In this document: piece by piece, positions 8,809 through 17,137 of the stretch
How the letters are laid out: the number at the start of each line of letters is the position of its first letter
Numbering within the stretch: the stretch's first letter is position 1
Origin: an uncultured Bacteroidales bacterium
Lineage (GTDB): Bacteria > Bacteroidota > Bacteroidia > Bacteroidales > UBA932
Length of the DNA: 64,000 nucleotides
Reading direction: 5' to 3'
Assembly: GCA_944326355.1 (NCBI GenBank)
Contig: CALVDO010000002.1
Coordinates: 183,171 to 247,170, forward strand
Position numbers and translations under genes: made by a program
Notes under the pieces: model-generated
What the model saw: the letters and a program-made list of their open reading frames with translations, nothing else
Told to the model about the DNA's origin: nothing
Databases searched by the model: none

Positions 8809-11124
8809 ATGGGACGCCTTTCTGTGAAAAAGTCGCTCATGCCGCTTCTCGTCTTCGCGGCGATGCTCGGCCAGCAGCTTGTCTGCTCGGCTGACGAAGG
8901 GATGTGGATGATCAATGCCGTCAATGCGGCTCTCGAAAAGAAGATGCAGGAGAGGGGGCTTCTCCTGTCTGCGGATGAGATATACGATGCGGACGCTCCC
9001 GGGGCCTCTCTTGCCGATGCCGTCGTGTCTCTGGACTTCGGCTGCACGGGAAGCATGATCTCTGAGCAGGGGCTTCTCATCACCAATCACCACTGCGCCT
9101 ATTCCGACGTGCATTCCATCAGCGGTCCGGAGCGGAATTATCTCGAGGATGGCTTCTGGGCTATGCGCTCTTCCGAGGAGAGGAATATTCCGGGCAAGAA
9201 GGCCTGGTTTCTGAAGAAGGTGATTGACGTGACTGCCGAGGTCGAGGCCATGACCGCCGAAGCTGAGGCGCAGGGCAAGTTGTTAGGATTCAGGCGGCTG
9301 TCATGGCTGATCGAGAAGCGTTACGCCGAGGCTACGGGTCTCGAGGCTATGCTGTCTTCCATGTGGGCAGGGACGAAATATTATCTGTCTCTGTATGAGG
9401 TATATTCAGATGTGAGACTGGTGGCTGCGCCTCCCGTGAGCATCGCCGCCTTCGGGGGAGACGAGGACAACTGGGAATGGCCGCAGCACAAGTGCGACTT
9501 CGCCCTATACAGGGTCTACGCCGCTCCGGACGGAAGTCCGGCAGACTACTCTCCGGACAATGTGCCGATGAAGCCTGTCTCCGTGCTGGACATCTCGCTT
9601 GACGGATATGCTCCCGGAGACTTCACTATGGTCATCGGCTATCCCGGCTCGACCGACCGGTACAGTTCCTCAACCGAGGTCGACTTCATGCAGAAGGTGA
9701 CGCTCCCGATATCAAATGCGCTGCGCAAGGGCCAGATGGACATAATCAGAGGCTGGATGGACGCCGACCCGGATGTGCGGCTCAAATATTCCGATCTCTA
9801 TTTCAGCCTGAGCAATGTGCAGGAGCTCAATGCCGGAGAGGAGGAGTGCTTCCGCAGATTCCGCGTGGCGGACAGCAAGAGAGCTCTTGAGGCCTCGCTG
9901 CTTGAGTGGATTGCAGCATCGGAGTCGCGCACAGCGGTCTGGGGCGGTCTTATGGAGCGACTTGAGCAGTGGTATTCCGCAGCCGGAGACATCGAGCGCA
10001 ACAAGACCGTCTTCCGCGAGACTTTGGTCCGGGGGACGCGGCTTGCACGCTCCTGCTACAGGCTCAATCTTCTGAAGAATGAGGTGCTGAAGAGCAGGGG
10101 CATCACTCCGCGCCGGGTCATCGACTCCCTTCCGCCCTCTGCCGAGGAGACGCAGTGCTGCTCCCTCTACAGATTCCGTGGCGAGGACTATGACGCGGTC
10201 CGTCTCCTGCTCAAGGACATGGAGTCTCTGGATCTGATGGTGGAGAGGGAGCTGTTCCGCTATGCCCTGGAGGCCTACTGCATGTCCTTCGACGCATCTC
10301 TGACGGGCCCGTACCAGAAGGAGCTCCTCAGCGGTTTCCTCTCCTCCGCCGCGCCGGAGTCTGCCGATGGCTCTGGAAACGCGAGCTTCCCCGTCTCCTC
10401 TGGCCGTCAGCCTTTCCTCTCCGCCTCTGCCGCAGATTTTGACAGGCTCTGCTCCAGCCTCTGGGACAGCAGCTTCCTCACCGACCCTGACCGTCTGCGG
10501 CGCTTCATCTCTGAAGAGCATACGCTCGACGAATACCTTTCCGACCCGTTCTACCGCTTCATGCAGGATGTGAAGATGGCGGACCTCAACAGGATGACCC
10601 CTCCTGGAATCCTCTCTCTGAAAAGGGAGTACGAACGCGCACTTCATGCGATGCTTGAGGACGGAGGAGTGATGCAGTATCCCGACGCCAACTCCACCAT
10701 GCGCATCACCTGCGGCGCAGTCAGCACCCTTGAGCCGCGCGACGGCGTCTTATGCTCATGGCGTTCTACCGCCTCAGGCATTCTGGAGAAGCATGACCCT
10801 TCCACGCACGACTTCGCGCTGAACGACAGGCACAGGACTCTGCTCGAATCAGCCGACTGGGGCCGCTGGGGCGAGGGGAGCGACATGTATGTGGACTTCC
10901 TGACTGACAACGACATCACCGGCGGAAATTCCGGCAGTCCTGTGCTCAACGCCGAAGGAAGGCTCATCGGGCTGGCCTTTGACGGCAACAAGGAGTCGCT
11001 CGCCGGGTCCTGTCTCTATGTCCCCGGCTACAACATGTGCGTGTGCGTCGACATCCGTCACGTTCTCTGGATTCTGGACAGATATGCGGGCATGGACAGG
11101 ATTCTGGCGGAGCTCGGATATTGA
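8809..11124 (+). CDS. S46-family dipeptidyl-peptidase, DPP7-like
   Basis: Secreted or periplasmic serine peptidase that releases dipeptides from peptide N-termini; 771 residues with a signal peptide (~1-28). Trypsin-like catalytic residues are visible: His in TNHHCAYSD (His94/His95), Asp in the CDFALYRVY region, and Ser708 in GGNSGSPVLN. The residue 18 positions after the Ser, which in this family separates DPP11 (Arg, acidic P1) from DPP7 (Gly, hydrophobic P1), is Gly726. This predicts DPP7-type specificity; the assignment rests on family knowledge of the Porphyromonas enzymes. It is coupled to the C69 dipeptidase upstream, a logical pair for breaking peptides into dipeptides and amino acids. 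Confidence 0.9.
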   Translation: MGRLSVKKSLMPLLVFAAMLGQQLVCSADEGMWMINAVNAALEKKMQERGLLLSADEIYDADAPGASLADAVVSLDFGCTGSMISEQGLLITNHHCAYSDVHSISGPERNYLEDGFWAMRSSEERNIPGKKAWFLKKVIDVTAEVEAMTAEAEAQGKLLGFRRLSWLIEKRYAEATGLEAMLSSMWAGTKYYLSLYEVYSDVRLVAAPPVSIAAFGGDEDNWEWPQHKCDFALYRVYAAPDGSPADYSPDNVPMKPVSVLDISLDGYAPGDFTMVIGYPGSTDRYSSSTEVDFMQKVTLPISNALRKGQMDIIRGWMDADPDVRLKYSDLYFSLSNVQELNAGEEECFRRFRVADSKRALEASLLEWIAASESRTAVWGGLMERLEQWYSAAGDIERNKTVFRETLVRGTRLARSCYRLNLLKNEVLKSRGITPRRVIDSLPPSAEETQCCSLYRFRGEDYDAVRLLLKDMESLDLMVERELFRYALEAYCMSFDASLTGPYQKELLSGFLSSAAPESADGSGNASFPVSSGRQPFLSASAADFDRLCSSLWDSSFLTDPDRLRRFISEEHTLDEYLSDPFYRFMQDVKMADLNRMTPPGILSLKREYERALHAMLEDGGVMQYPDANSTMRITCGAVSTLEPRDGVLCSWRSTASGILEKHDPSTHDFALNDRHRTLLESADWGRWGEGSDMYVDFLTDNDITGGNSGSPVLNAEGRLIGLAFDGNKESLAGSCLYVPGYNMCVCVDIRHVLWILDRYAGMDRILAELGY

Positions 11125-11182
11125 CTTTGCTCTTTTCCGATTTATTGGTAAATTTGCAGATTGTGAACAGTAAAGACTGATT

Positions 11183-11614
11183 ATGATGAGAATCCTTGTT
11201 CCGGCCTTTTTCGTGGCCGCATCCCTTTTTATGCTCCAGCACACGGCGTCCGCTCAGGAGCAGGAGCCGCCTGATATTCTGGAGATAGCCGAGACTGAGG
11301 CAGACAGGCTTCAGCGCCTGCTCGATCTTGACGGCGGCCAGCTCTTCTATGTGGACTCCACCCTCAAGCATGACTATCAGGCCATGGACAGGGAGCTCAG
11401 GGAACTTCAATCGGCCAAGGTCTCCAATTCATCGATGTACGTCTCCGTGCAGGACAAGTGGATGGAGGCCATAGACAACTCCTACAGGCAGATCTTCTCG
11501 CAGGAGCAGTGGGAGACCTATCTGAAGAACGGCGCGGCCAAGCAGCAGAAGGCCCGTGAGAAGCGCAAGGCCAAGGCAGAGGCCGCTCTCGAAAAACTCA
11601 GGGGAGGACGATGA
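11183..11614 (+). CDS. Small secreted helical protein of unknown function
   Basis: 143 residues. Signal peptide (~1-25, LFMLQHTASA then QEQE). The mature part is charged and helical, with a motif around EADRLQRLLDLDGGQLFYVDSTL, a QEQWETYLKNG segment, and a Lys/Arg/Ala-rich C-terminal tail (REKRKAKAEAALEKLRGGR). The arrangement recalls Spy/CpxP-like periplasmic helical proteins, but I see no LTxxQ motif and do not claim the family. The stop TGA (11612-11614) is one base before the ATG of the nitroreductase at 11616, so the two are translationally linked. Confidence 0.75.
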   Translation: MMRILVPAFFVAASLFMLQHTASAQEQEPPDILEIAETEADRLQRLLDLDGGQLFYVDSTLKHDYQAMDRELRELQSAKVSNSSMYVSVQDKWMEAIDNSYRQIFSQEQWETYLKNGAAKQQKAREKRKAKAEAALEKLRGGR

Positions 11615-11615
11615 C

Positions 11616-12104
11616 ATGGAATTTTTTGAAGTCATAGCCAAAAGGCACAGCGTCCGGAAGTTCGAGGACCGTCCGGTCGAAAGGGAAGTGATTGACGCGG
11701 TCCTGAATGCGGCTCAGACCGCCCCGTCATCCAAAAACTGCCGAAGCACCGCGTTCATGGTGATTGAGGACAGGGACACCATTGCCGCCATTTCGGAGAT
11801 GCGGGACTTCGGGTCCGCCTTTGTGCGCAATGCTCCGGCTGTGGTTGTCGTCATGGGAGACGAGACAAAGACCGACCTATGGGTCGACAACTGCGCCATA
11901 TCCGCAACGTTTGTCCAGCTTGCCGCCACGGCGATGGATCTCGGCAGCTGCTGGGTGCATGTGAACGGCCGTCCGCGCAGCAGGGAGGATGCCTCACTCG
12001 GAGACGCGGAGACTTATCTGAAAAATCTGCTCGGAGTGAAGGACGGAATGCGCATTCTCTGCGTCATAGCCCTCGGCTACCCGCTTGAAGAGACTGCGGA
12101 GTGA
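11616..12104 (+). CDS. Nitroreductase-family flavoprotein
   Basis: FMN-dependent oxidoreductase fold of 162 residues. The N-terminus EVIAKRHSVRKFEDRPV is the family signature (FMN phosphate-contacting Arg residues), followed by VLNAAQTAPSSKNCRSTAF and a C-terminal half with LAATAMDLGSCWVHVNG. The chosen start is the ATG at 11616, just after the GGGGAGG stretch at the end of the preceding gene. An in-frame ATG at 11556 would lie inside that gene and is not used. The physiological substrate cannot be read from sequence. Confidence 0.88.
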   Translation: MEFFEVIAKRHSVRKFEDRPVEREVIDAVLNAAQTAPSSKNCRSTAFMVIEDRDTIAAISEMRDFGSAFVRNAPAVVVVMGDETKTDLWVDNCAISATFVQLAATAMDLGSCWVHVNGRPRSREDASLGDAETYLKNLLGVKDGMRILCVIALGYPLEETAE

Positions 12105-12151
12105 CAGGGTCGCGGAGAGAAAAAGTTGAAGATTGAAAAAGTGAGCTGAAT

Positions 12152-13177
12152 ATGAAAGAGAGAATAGACGCTCTTCTTGCGGACATCGAATCGCTCGTCT
12201 GCAAGACCGATAAGGAGATAGAGGAAGCCCGTGTGAGGCTTCTCGGCAAAAAGGGTGAGATAACAGGGCTCTTCGAGGAGTTCAGAAATGTGGCTCCGGA
12301 GCTCAAGAAGGAATACGGGCGGCAGCTCAATCAGCTGAAGAACGCTGCGCTTGCCAAGATAGAGGCGCTGAAGGCATCCGTCGAGGACAATGCCTCGTCG
12401 TCGGCCTCTTCGTTCGACCTCACGATGCCGGGCGAGCCGTTCGCCCTCGGTTCCCGCCATCCTGTCTCGATAGTCAGGGAGGAGATCGTCAGCATTTTCC
12501 GCAAGTTCGGCTACGATGTCGCCGAAGGTCCGGAGATTGAAGACGACTGGCATGTGTTCGAGGCGCTCAACTTCCCGCCTGAGCACCCGGCGAGAGATAT
12601 GCAGGACACCTTCTTTGTCACTTCCGGCAAAGATCCGGTGCTTCTCAGGACCCACACCTCGTCAGTGCAGGTAAGGGCGATGGAGACCATGCCTCTGCCT
12701 ATCAGGATAGTGTGCCCGGGACGAGTTTTCCGCAACGAGGCCATCTCTGCCCGCGCCCACTGCATCTTCCATCAGGTCGAGGGTCTGTATATCGACGAGA
12801 ACGTCACTTTCGCGGATTTGAAGCAGGCCATTCTGCTCTTCGCCCGCGAGATGTTCGGCGCTGACGCCCGCATAAGGATGAGACCTTCCTACTTCCCGTT
12901 CACCGAGCCGTCGGCTGAAGTGGACGTGAGCTGCAACATCTGCCACGGAAAGGGCTGCAACATCTGCAAGGGCACCGGCTGGCTCGAGATTCTCGGCTGC
13001 GGCATGGTGGATCCCAATGTGCTCGAGGCTTCCGGCATCGACAGCAGCCGTTACAGCGGCTTCGCATTCGGAATGGGAGTTGAGCGCATAGCGATGCTAA
13101 AATGGCAGGTGAAGGATCTCCGCAACTACTTTGAGAATGACATGCGCTTCCTCAAGGAGTTCGAATCGAGCATCTGA
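12152..13177 (+). CDS. pheS: Phenylalanyl-tRNA synthetase alpha subunit
   Basis: Catalytic subunit of PheRS, which with PheT charges tRNA-Phe; 341 residues. An N-terminal coiled-coil region (~1-90) is followed by the class II catalytic domain with motif 2 (GRVFRNEAISARAHCIFHQVEG) and motif 3 (GFAFGMGVERIAMLKW). Between them is a CxxC-type insertion (SCNICHGKGCNICKGTG, around residues 257-275) likely to bind zinc; I recall the same insertion in other Bacteroidetes PheS. pheT is not adjacent. Confidence 0.96.
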   Translation: MKERIDALLADIESLVCKTDKEIEEARVRLLGKKGEITGLFEEFRNVAPELKKEYGRQLNQLKNAALAKIEALKASVEDNASSSASSFDLTMPGEPFALGSRHPVSIVREEIVSIFRKFGYDVAEGPEIEDDWHVFEALNFPPEHPARDMQDTFFVTSGKDPVLLRTHTSSVQVRAMETMPLPIRIVCPGRVFRNEAISARAHCIFHQVEGLYIDENVTFADLKQAILLFAREMFGADARIRMRPSYFPFTEPSAEVDVSCNICHGKGCNICKGTGWLEILGCGMVDPNVLEASGIDSSRYSGFAFGMGVERIAMLKWQVKDLRNYFENDMRFLKEFESSI

Positions 13178-13219
13178 CGGCAGTCCGCTATAGATTTTTT
13201 CAGAGATATTCGAAAAAAT

Positions 13220-13250
13220 TTTGCAGATAAGAAAAATATCCATATCTTTG
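13220..13250 (+). promoter_or_regulatory. Consensus Bacteroidetes promoter for tRNA-Gly
   Basis: TTTG at 13220-13223, a 19-base spacer, then TATCTTTG at 13243-13250. This is an exact fit to TTTG-N19-TAnnTTTG. The tRNA begins 27 bases downstream. Confidence 0.85.
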
Positions 13251-13277
13251 CATTCCCGTTGAGAAAGACGGGACATT

Positions 13278-13353
<76 letters not shown>

Positions 13354-13354
13354 G

Positions 13355-13388
13355 AGAGGTCATCAGAAATGGTGACCTCTTTCCTTTT
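13355..13388 (+). terminator. Terminator after tRNA-Gly
   Basis: Ten-base stem 13355-13364 (AGAGGTCATC) pairs with 13371-13380 (including a G-T pair), with loop AGAAAT, followed by TTCCTTTT. Confidence 0.75.
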
Positions 13389-13818
13389 GTGTCAACGGGT
13401 TAAATTTTGTTGATTGTATAAGTATCGAGGATGCCAATGTCACCGATTTGCGCAGATATGGAGAATTGCAGGATGGCGGACTTGAACGGAGCTTGAACGG
13501 AACTCCGACAGACTTGGAACAGTCGATATCGCTAACTTGAATGATAATGTGAAAGCATTGATTATCAGGATTCAAAGGCAAATTTTGTCTGTAGCTGAAA
13601 TACAGGATGCGAGTGAACTTGGAACTAACTTGAACGAACTTGAACCGAACTTGAACGAGGCGGTACGGACTGTTATAGCACAGGCAATTTCGTCGGGTTT
13701 TGTTACTCGTGAGCATCCCGAATCTCCACGCCATCCTCGCCAACGCTATTTGCTTACGACCAAAGGATTGCAAGTATTGGATGAGCTGATGAGGACAAAC
13801 GGAAAAAGCAAAATATAG
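13382..13818 (+). pseudogene. Remnant of a winged-helix C-terminal region beside tRNA-Gly
   Basis: No intact gene is seen. One frame (from 13382) encodes LNFVDCISIEDANVTDL... and stops at about 13538. A second frame, open from 13486 and readable from TTG 13537, encodes 93 residues ending RQRYLLTTKGLQVLDELMR. That ending resembles the winged-helix tail of AlbA_2/RecG-like ATP-binding proteins. The two frames together look like a decayed, frame-shifted gene end left beside the tRNA. The sequence is AT-richer than its neighbours and carries several copies of ACTTGAACG. The family assignment is by eye and weak; a genuine 93-residue HTH protein from TTG 13537 is the alternative. Confidence 0.45.
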
Positions 13819-13865
13819 ACTTCGTATCCGGGTTCAGGGATTTGAAGTTAAAGGGACTGCATAAA

Positions 13866-13912
13866 GAAAGCGGTCGGCATCAGCTCAGGCAATGCCGACC
13901 GCATTTTTATTT
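13866..13912. terminator. Bidirectional terminator between convergent genes
   Basis: Eleven-base perfect stem GCGGTCGGCAT (13870-13880) with ATGCCGACCGC (13892-13902), followed by ATTTTTATTT on the plus side and preceded by an A-rich run for the minus side. Confidence 0.8.
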
Positions 13913-13933
13913 GAGCGCAGGTCCTGGCGCGAA

Positions 13934-14458
13934 TCAGAACCAGATGTTCACGCCGACTGAGAGCGCGTGAGCCTTGAAATCGCCTGCAATTACAAGAACA
14001 TCATTGCTGGCAATGACATCCGAGCAAGCTCTGTAGTCATATTTCAGGAACAGAGACCATCTGCCGATATCCACTCCGACCGATGGGGCGGCGTACAGAC
14101 CGACTGTCCTATCATAATAGTAGCATCCTCCGAACTTCATTGAGACGAAAGGAGAAGCCTTCCCGTCCAGAAATCTGTATCTGACATCCAGAAAGAATGG
14201 AATAGCTAAGTACGACATTCCCGACGAAGGAGTGACTATTGCTCCCGTTCCGATGCCGGTAAAGAGTCCGAACCCGAATTGATAGCCGTGTTCAGTGAGG
14301 ATTGCGGAGCTGAAGCCTCCGTCAACGATTCCTCCTAATTCAAGTCCAACATTTCCCGCGTAGCCTGGGGAAGAAAATGGAGTCTGTCTGTCGGCTGCGC
14401 TTGCGCACAGGGACATTGCTACAGACAGAGCAGCGATGAGAAACAGTCTTGCTTTCAT
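13934..14458 (-). CDS. Small outer-membrane beta-barrel protein
   Basis: 174 residues. Signal peptide 1-21 (LSVAMSLCASAA). The mature part has alternating-residue strands and Gly-rich turns (YQFGFGLFTGIGTG, IPFFLDVRYRF, GVDIGRWSLFLKYDY) and ends VGVNIWF with a terminal Phe, the pattern of an 8-strand OmpA/porin-like barrel. There is no periplasmic domain. It is transcribed toward the terminator at 13866-13912 and follows the fragment at 14478-14714. Function unknown. Confidence 0.75.
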   Translation of the reverse strand: MKARLFLIAALSVAMSLCASAADRQTPFSSPGYAGNVGLELGGIVDGGFSSAILTEHGYQFGFGLFTGIGTGAIVTPSSGMSYLAIPFFLDVRYRFLDGKASPFVSMKFGGCYYYDRTVGLYAAPSVGVDIGRWSLFLKYDYRACSDVIASNDVLVIAGDFKAHALSVGVNIWF

Positions 14459-14477
14459 GTCTATTAGTTTTAGAAAA

Positions 14478-14714
14478 TCACTCGCTTATTGTCAGCGATG
14501 CGCCGTAACTCTGCAATTGAATGGTCTGTTCAGGATTTTCAAAGTACAGAATGCTGGCACAGCCGCAGTCTTTGTCTTGGTTTTCATAATGCAACTGATA
14601 AGTTCCGACGGCATCAAGCGAAATGTAGTCTTTCAGTTTTATTCCGGCCTTTGCAGTAACGGTCAAATCAAACGAACTGGTACCCTTGTCATATTCAATC
14701 ATATTGAAATTCAA
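14478..14714 (-). CDS. Hypothetical small protein or fragment
   Basis: Up to 78 residues from TTG 14714 (the first ATG is 14702). The open frame continues upstream to about 14786 without a good start. The visible sequence (SSFDLTVTAKAGIKLKDYISLDAVGTYQLHY) is beta-rich, with a Cys pair CGC at about residue 51. No signal peptide and no family that I recognise. It ends 20 bases before the beta-barrel gene. The missing start and short length suggest the 3' remnant of a longer secreted protein, but a small real gene is possible. Confidence 0.35.
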   Translation of the reverse strand: MNFNMIEYDKGTSSFDLTVTAKAGIKLKDYISLDAVGTYQLHYENQDKDCGCASILYFENPEQTIQLQSYGASLTISE

Positions 14715-14888
14715 TGCCGGGTAGTAGTACTGGTCGTTAAAAAATGTTATTAAGGATTCAACTATAATGAATGGTTGAACAAATATATTCAGCTAAAAGT
14801 GATTTTTTCTAATTTCTGGCTCAGAAAAATCTGTCATAATGAGGCAAGAAATACTATGATAAAATATTGATATTAAAGAATATATAGA

Positions 14889-14918
14889 AAAATGACAGAT
14901 TCAAGAATCTGTCATTTT
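14889..14918 (-). terminator. Terminator downstream of the TPR regulator
   Basis: Near-perfect inverted repeat AAAATGACAGATT (14889-14901) with AATCTGTCATTTT (14906-14918) and a four-base loop. Read on the minus strand it is followed by T-rich sequence, and it lies 75 bases after the stop of the gene ending at 14994. The surrounding 14760-14990 is very AT-rich and otherwise shows nothing coding. A further copy of ATCTGTCAT lies near 14829. Confidence 0.7.
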
Positions 14919-14993
14919 GCATATAATGTGTTAATATATAGGCGGTTAGTCTTGTGGAGATATGGTTGAAAATGCTATATTTCTGATTTTGTG

Positions 14994-16688
14994 TTATTTG
15001 GGTAAATTTTCTGTAAAAAATGTTCTATCCGGGGCGTCGGACTTCTCTATTCTGGCCTTGAGTCTCGACCTCTTCTGATAGATGTTGTTGATGTCGTCCT
15101 CCTTCAGGAATACGGCCATGGCGGACGGAGAGAATCCTGCGAACCAATAGCACAGGAGCTTAAAGTCGTCCTCCTTGAATTTCGGGAACTGGGCTCTGAG
15201 TCTGGACATGATGCCGTTTTTGAATGTGTTAAGGATTTCCTCGAGAGCCCTCTCCTCTTCGTCGTCGGCCATTCTGCCTATCTTCTTCTCGACGGTCTTG
15301 TATATCTGCTTTTGGTTTGCCGATGATGAGCTGAAAGAGTAGTACTGCTTGCAGATCTCGTCGAAGAATCTGAACTTTGCGAGATACAGAGAGTTTATTT
15401 TCTCCCGGAACTCGTCCAGAGCCGATCTGTTTTCCTCCTCGATGCTTTTCCTCAGGTCGTTCTTCAGCGTATCTTCCATTAGTTTGATCATTTTAGCTGT
15501 CTGCTCCTTCCTTTCGCGTTCCCTGTTTTTGAGCCTCTGTCTCCAGAAGAGAGACAGGAGCGTCATGGATATTACGGAGAAGATGACGATCAGGAAGATG
15601 ACGATCTTCTGCATGTGCAGTCTGTATTCGTCGGCTTCTGCCTGTCTGCGGAAATATTCCTTCTGAGCGCTGACCACCGACTGATTGAGGATTCCGTAGA
15701 ACAGGGAGTCCTGAGTCATGACTGCCTTCTGGAGGTTGTGGAATGCCTGTTTGTAGTCGTTGCGGTATTTGTCTATGGTCATTTGGACATTCGCTATTTC
15801 TGCTTCGGCGACATCGTTGCCTTCTGCAAGCGGTCTGACTGCGTTCATGATCTGCTCTGCAGTCTCACTTTGTTGCGCGTATGTATATGCAATTGCTATG
15901 TAAATCCAATCTTCAAAAGTGGGACTGTAATAGAGGGAATCTGTGATGTAGCTGAATATCTCTATGGCTTTTTCAGGTTCTGGTTCACTGTCACTAATCA
16001 AGTCGGACATGTATAGGCTCAGGCAATTCTGGAGCAGGACAGTATCTGAAGTGTTTTCTGCTATCTTCTTGATTTCAAGGCATATCTGTTTGCTGGTGTC
16101 AAATTGTTTCGCGTTGTGATGTGCCAATGCTACTTCAAGCATCTCATGATTCTTGTGCTTTTCGGCGTTGGCGCGTTCGAAATGCTCACAAGAAAGTTCG
16201 GCATATTTCAACTGTTCGTGAGTGTTGAATGTTTTTATGTTAAGCTCCGATATTCCTCGGTAGATCATCCCCAGATAGAAGTCGTCTTCACATTCCTTAG
16301 CTGCTTTTTCCGCATTGTGGAATGCTATCATCGCCGGGATGAGGTCTCCGGCATTCTGGAATACGCGTCCCTGATAATAGTAGGCCAGCATCCTGTTCTC
16401 GTCCCGTCCGTGCCGTTCGTACCACTTGACGGCCGGGGTGATGAGTGAGTCGTCCGTGAGGTCGACATAGTTCTTGTCGAGAGCGATGGACTTGAGCAGG
16501 AGACATCGTGCCCTGAGCCTTCTGCTGAGCCTGTCCGGGTCGATGCTGCAGAGCACCTCGTAAGCGCTGTCGGGCCTGTCGCTGATGTAAGTCTCCACAT
16601 CGCGGAGCTTCTCGGCTGTCCTGTTTCCTCCGCCGCAGGAGCACCAGAGCGGCAGGCAGAGAGTCAGAAATATGATGAGTCGTTTCAT
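14994..16688 (-). CDS. Membrane-anchored TPR protein with C-terminal coiled coil and HTH-like end
   Basis: 564 residues. N-terminal lipoprotein-like signal (LPLWCSCGGG). TPR-type helices over ~30-340 (AYYYQGRVFQNAGDLIPAMIAF, LEVALAHHNAKQFDTSKQIC). One membrane segment at about 359-381 (IVIFLIVIFSVISMTLLSLFW), then a highly charged coiled coil to ~440. The C-terminal region (DDFKLLCYWFAGFSPSAMAVFL, then IYQKRSRLKARI) resembles a degenerate LuxR-type HTH. This architecture is common in Bacteroidales as a membrane-bound sensor/regulator: periplasmic TPRs would sense and the cytoplasmic tail would act on DNA or a partner. Those roles are inference. It follows the ATPase/TOPRIM pair on the same strand, 25 bases after the shortened TOPRIM gene. 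Confidence 0.7.
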   Translation of the reverse strand: MKRLIIFLTLCLPLWCSCGGGNRTAEKLRDVETYISDRPDSAYEVLCSIDPDRLSRRLRARCLLLKSIALDKNYVDLTDDSLITPAVKWYERHGRDENRMLAYYYQGRVFQNAGDLIPAMIAFHNAEKAAKECEDDFYLGMIYRGISELNIKTFNTHEQLKYAELSCEHFERANAEKHKNHEMLEVALAHHNAKQFDTSKQICLEIKKIAENTSDTVLLQNCLSLYMSDLISDSEPEPEKAIEIFSYITDSLYYSPTFEDWIYIAIAYTYAQQSETAEQIMNAVRPLAEGNDVAEAEIANVQMTIDKYRNDYKQAFHNLQKAVMTQDSLFYGILNQSVVSAQKEYFRRQAEADEYRLHMQKIVIFLIVIFSVISMTLLSLFWRQRLKNRERERKEQTAKMIKLMEDTLKNDLRKSIEEENRSALDEFREKINSLYLAKFRFFDEICKQYYSFSSSSANQKQIYKTVEKKIGRMADDEEERALEEILNTFKNGIMSRLRAQFPKFKEDDFKLLCYWFAGFSPSAMAVFLKEDDINNIYQKRSRLKARIEKSDAPDRTFFTENLPK

Positions 16689-16713
16689 TTTTGACGGCTG
16701 ATTTTATAGTTCG

Positions 16714-17136
16714 TTATTCTACACACTTGTTCAAGTCTTTGATTAGAGAATCCTGGTCTTCGTATGGACGAGATGTATAACGGAAATAATAGAGGAAAAA
16801 TAATTCTGTGCAGCGAAGTGTCTCAATAAATTCAACTTTGCAGTGAATGCCTTTCTTTGGTTTATTTATGGGCTTGGCGTATTTCGCTTTAAGCTTTGCA
16901 TATAGTGTGCGTTCAGGTTCCTTGTCCTTAGTGTCCATATCGATTATGCAGAAGATGTAGCTATACCCCATCTTCACACCGTCTTCAATTTTGTTTTCAA
17001 GTTCCCTGATGTTCGTGTGCTTTGGGTAGTCTGGCTTGATTGTCAGGTGCTTGTAGACATCGCATAGGGATTTGAAGTAGAAAAATTCTGTAGGGCCTTC
17101 TCCGAGAATGAGGGCTGTTTGACGCAATTTTCCCAT
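16714..17136 (-). CDS. RloB/TOPRIM-like effector, apparently shortened
   Basis: 140 residues. TOPRIM-type acidic residues are visible: Glu13 in LGEGPTEFFYF and Asp66/Asp68 in CIIDMDTKD. Next comes LRCTELFFLYYFRYT, which corresponds to the FELW-type segment of RloB/AbiLii proteins. Homologues I remember run to about 200 residues; this one stops after DLNKCVE, and the next gene begins 25 bases later, so a C-terminal piece seems to be missing. It is one base after the ATPase gene. The pair fits the plan of AbiL, RloAB and PARIS defence pairs, in which an ATPase sensor controls a TOPRIM nuclease or RNase. Function and truncation are both inference from family knowledge. Confidence 0.65.
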   Translation of the reverse strand: MGKLRQTALILGEGPTEFFYFKSLCDVYKHLTIKPDYPKHTNIRELENKIEDGVKMGYSYIFCIIDMDTKDKEPERTLYAKLKAKYAKPINKPKKGIHCKVEFIETLRCTELFFLYYFRYTSRPYEDQDSLIKDLNKCVE

Positions 17137-17137
17137 T

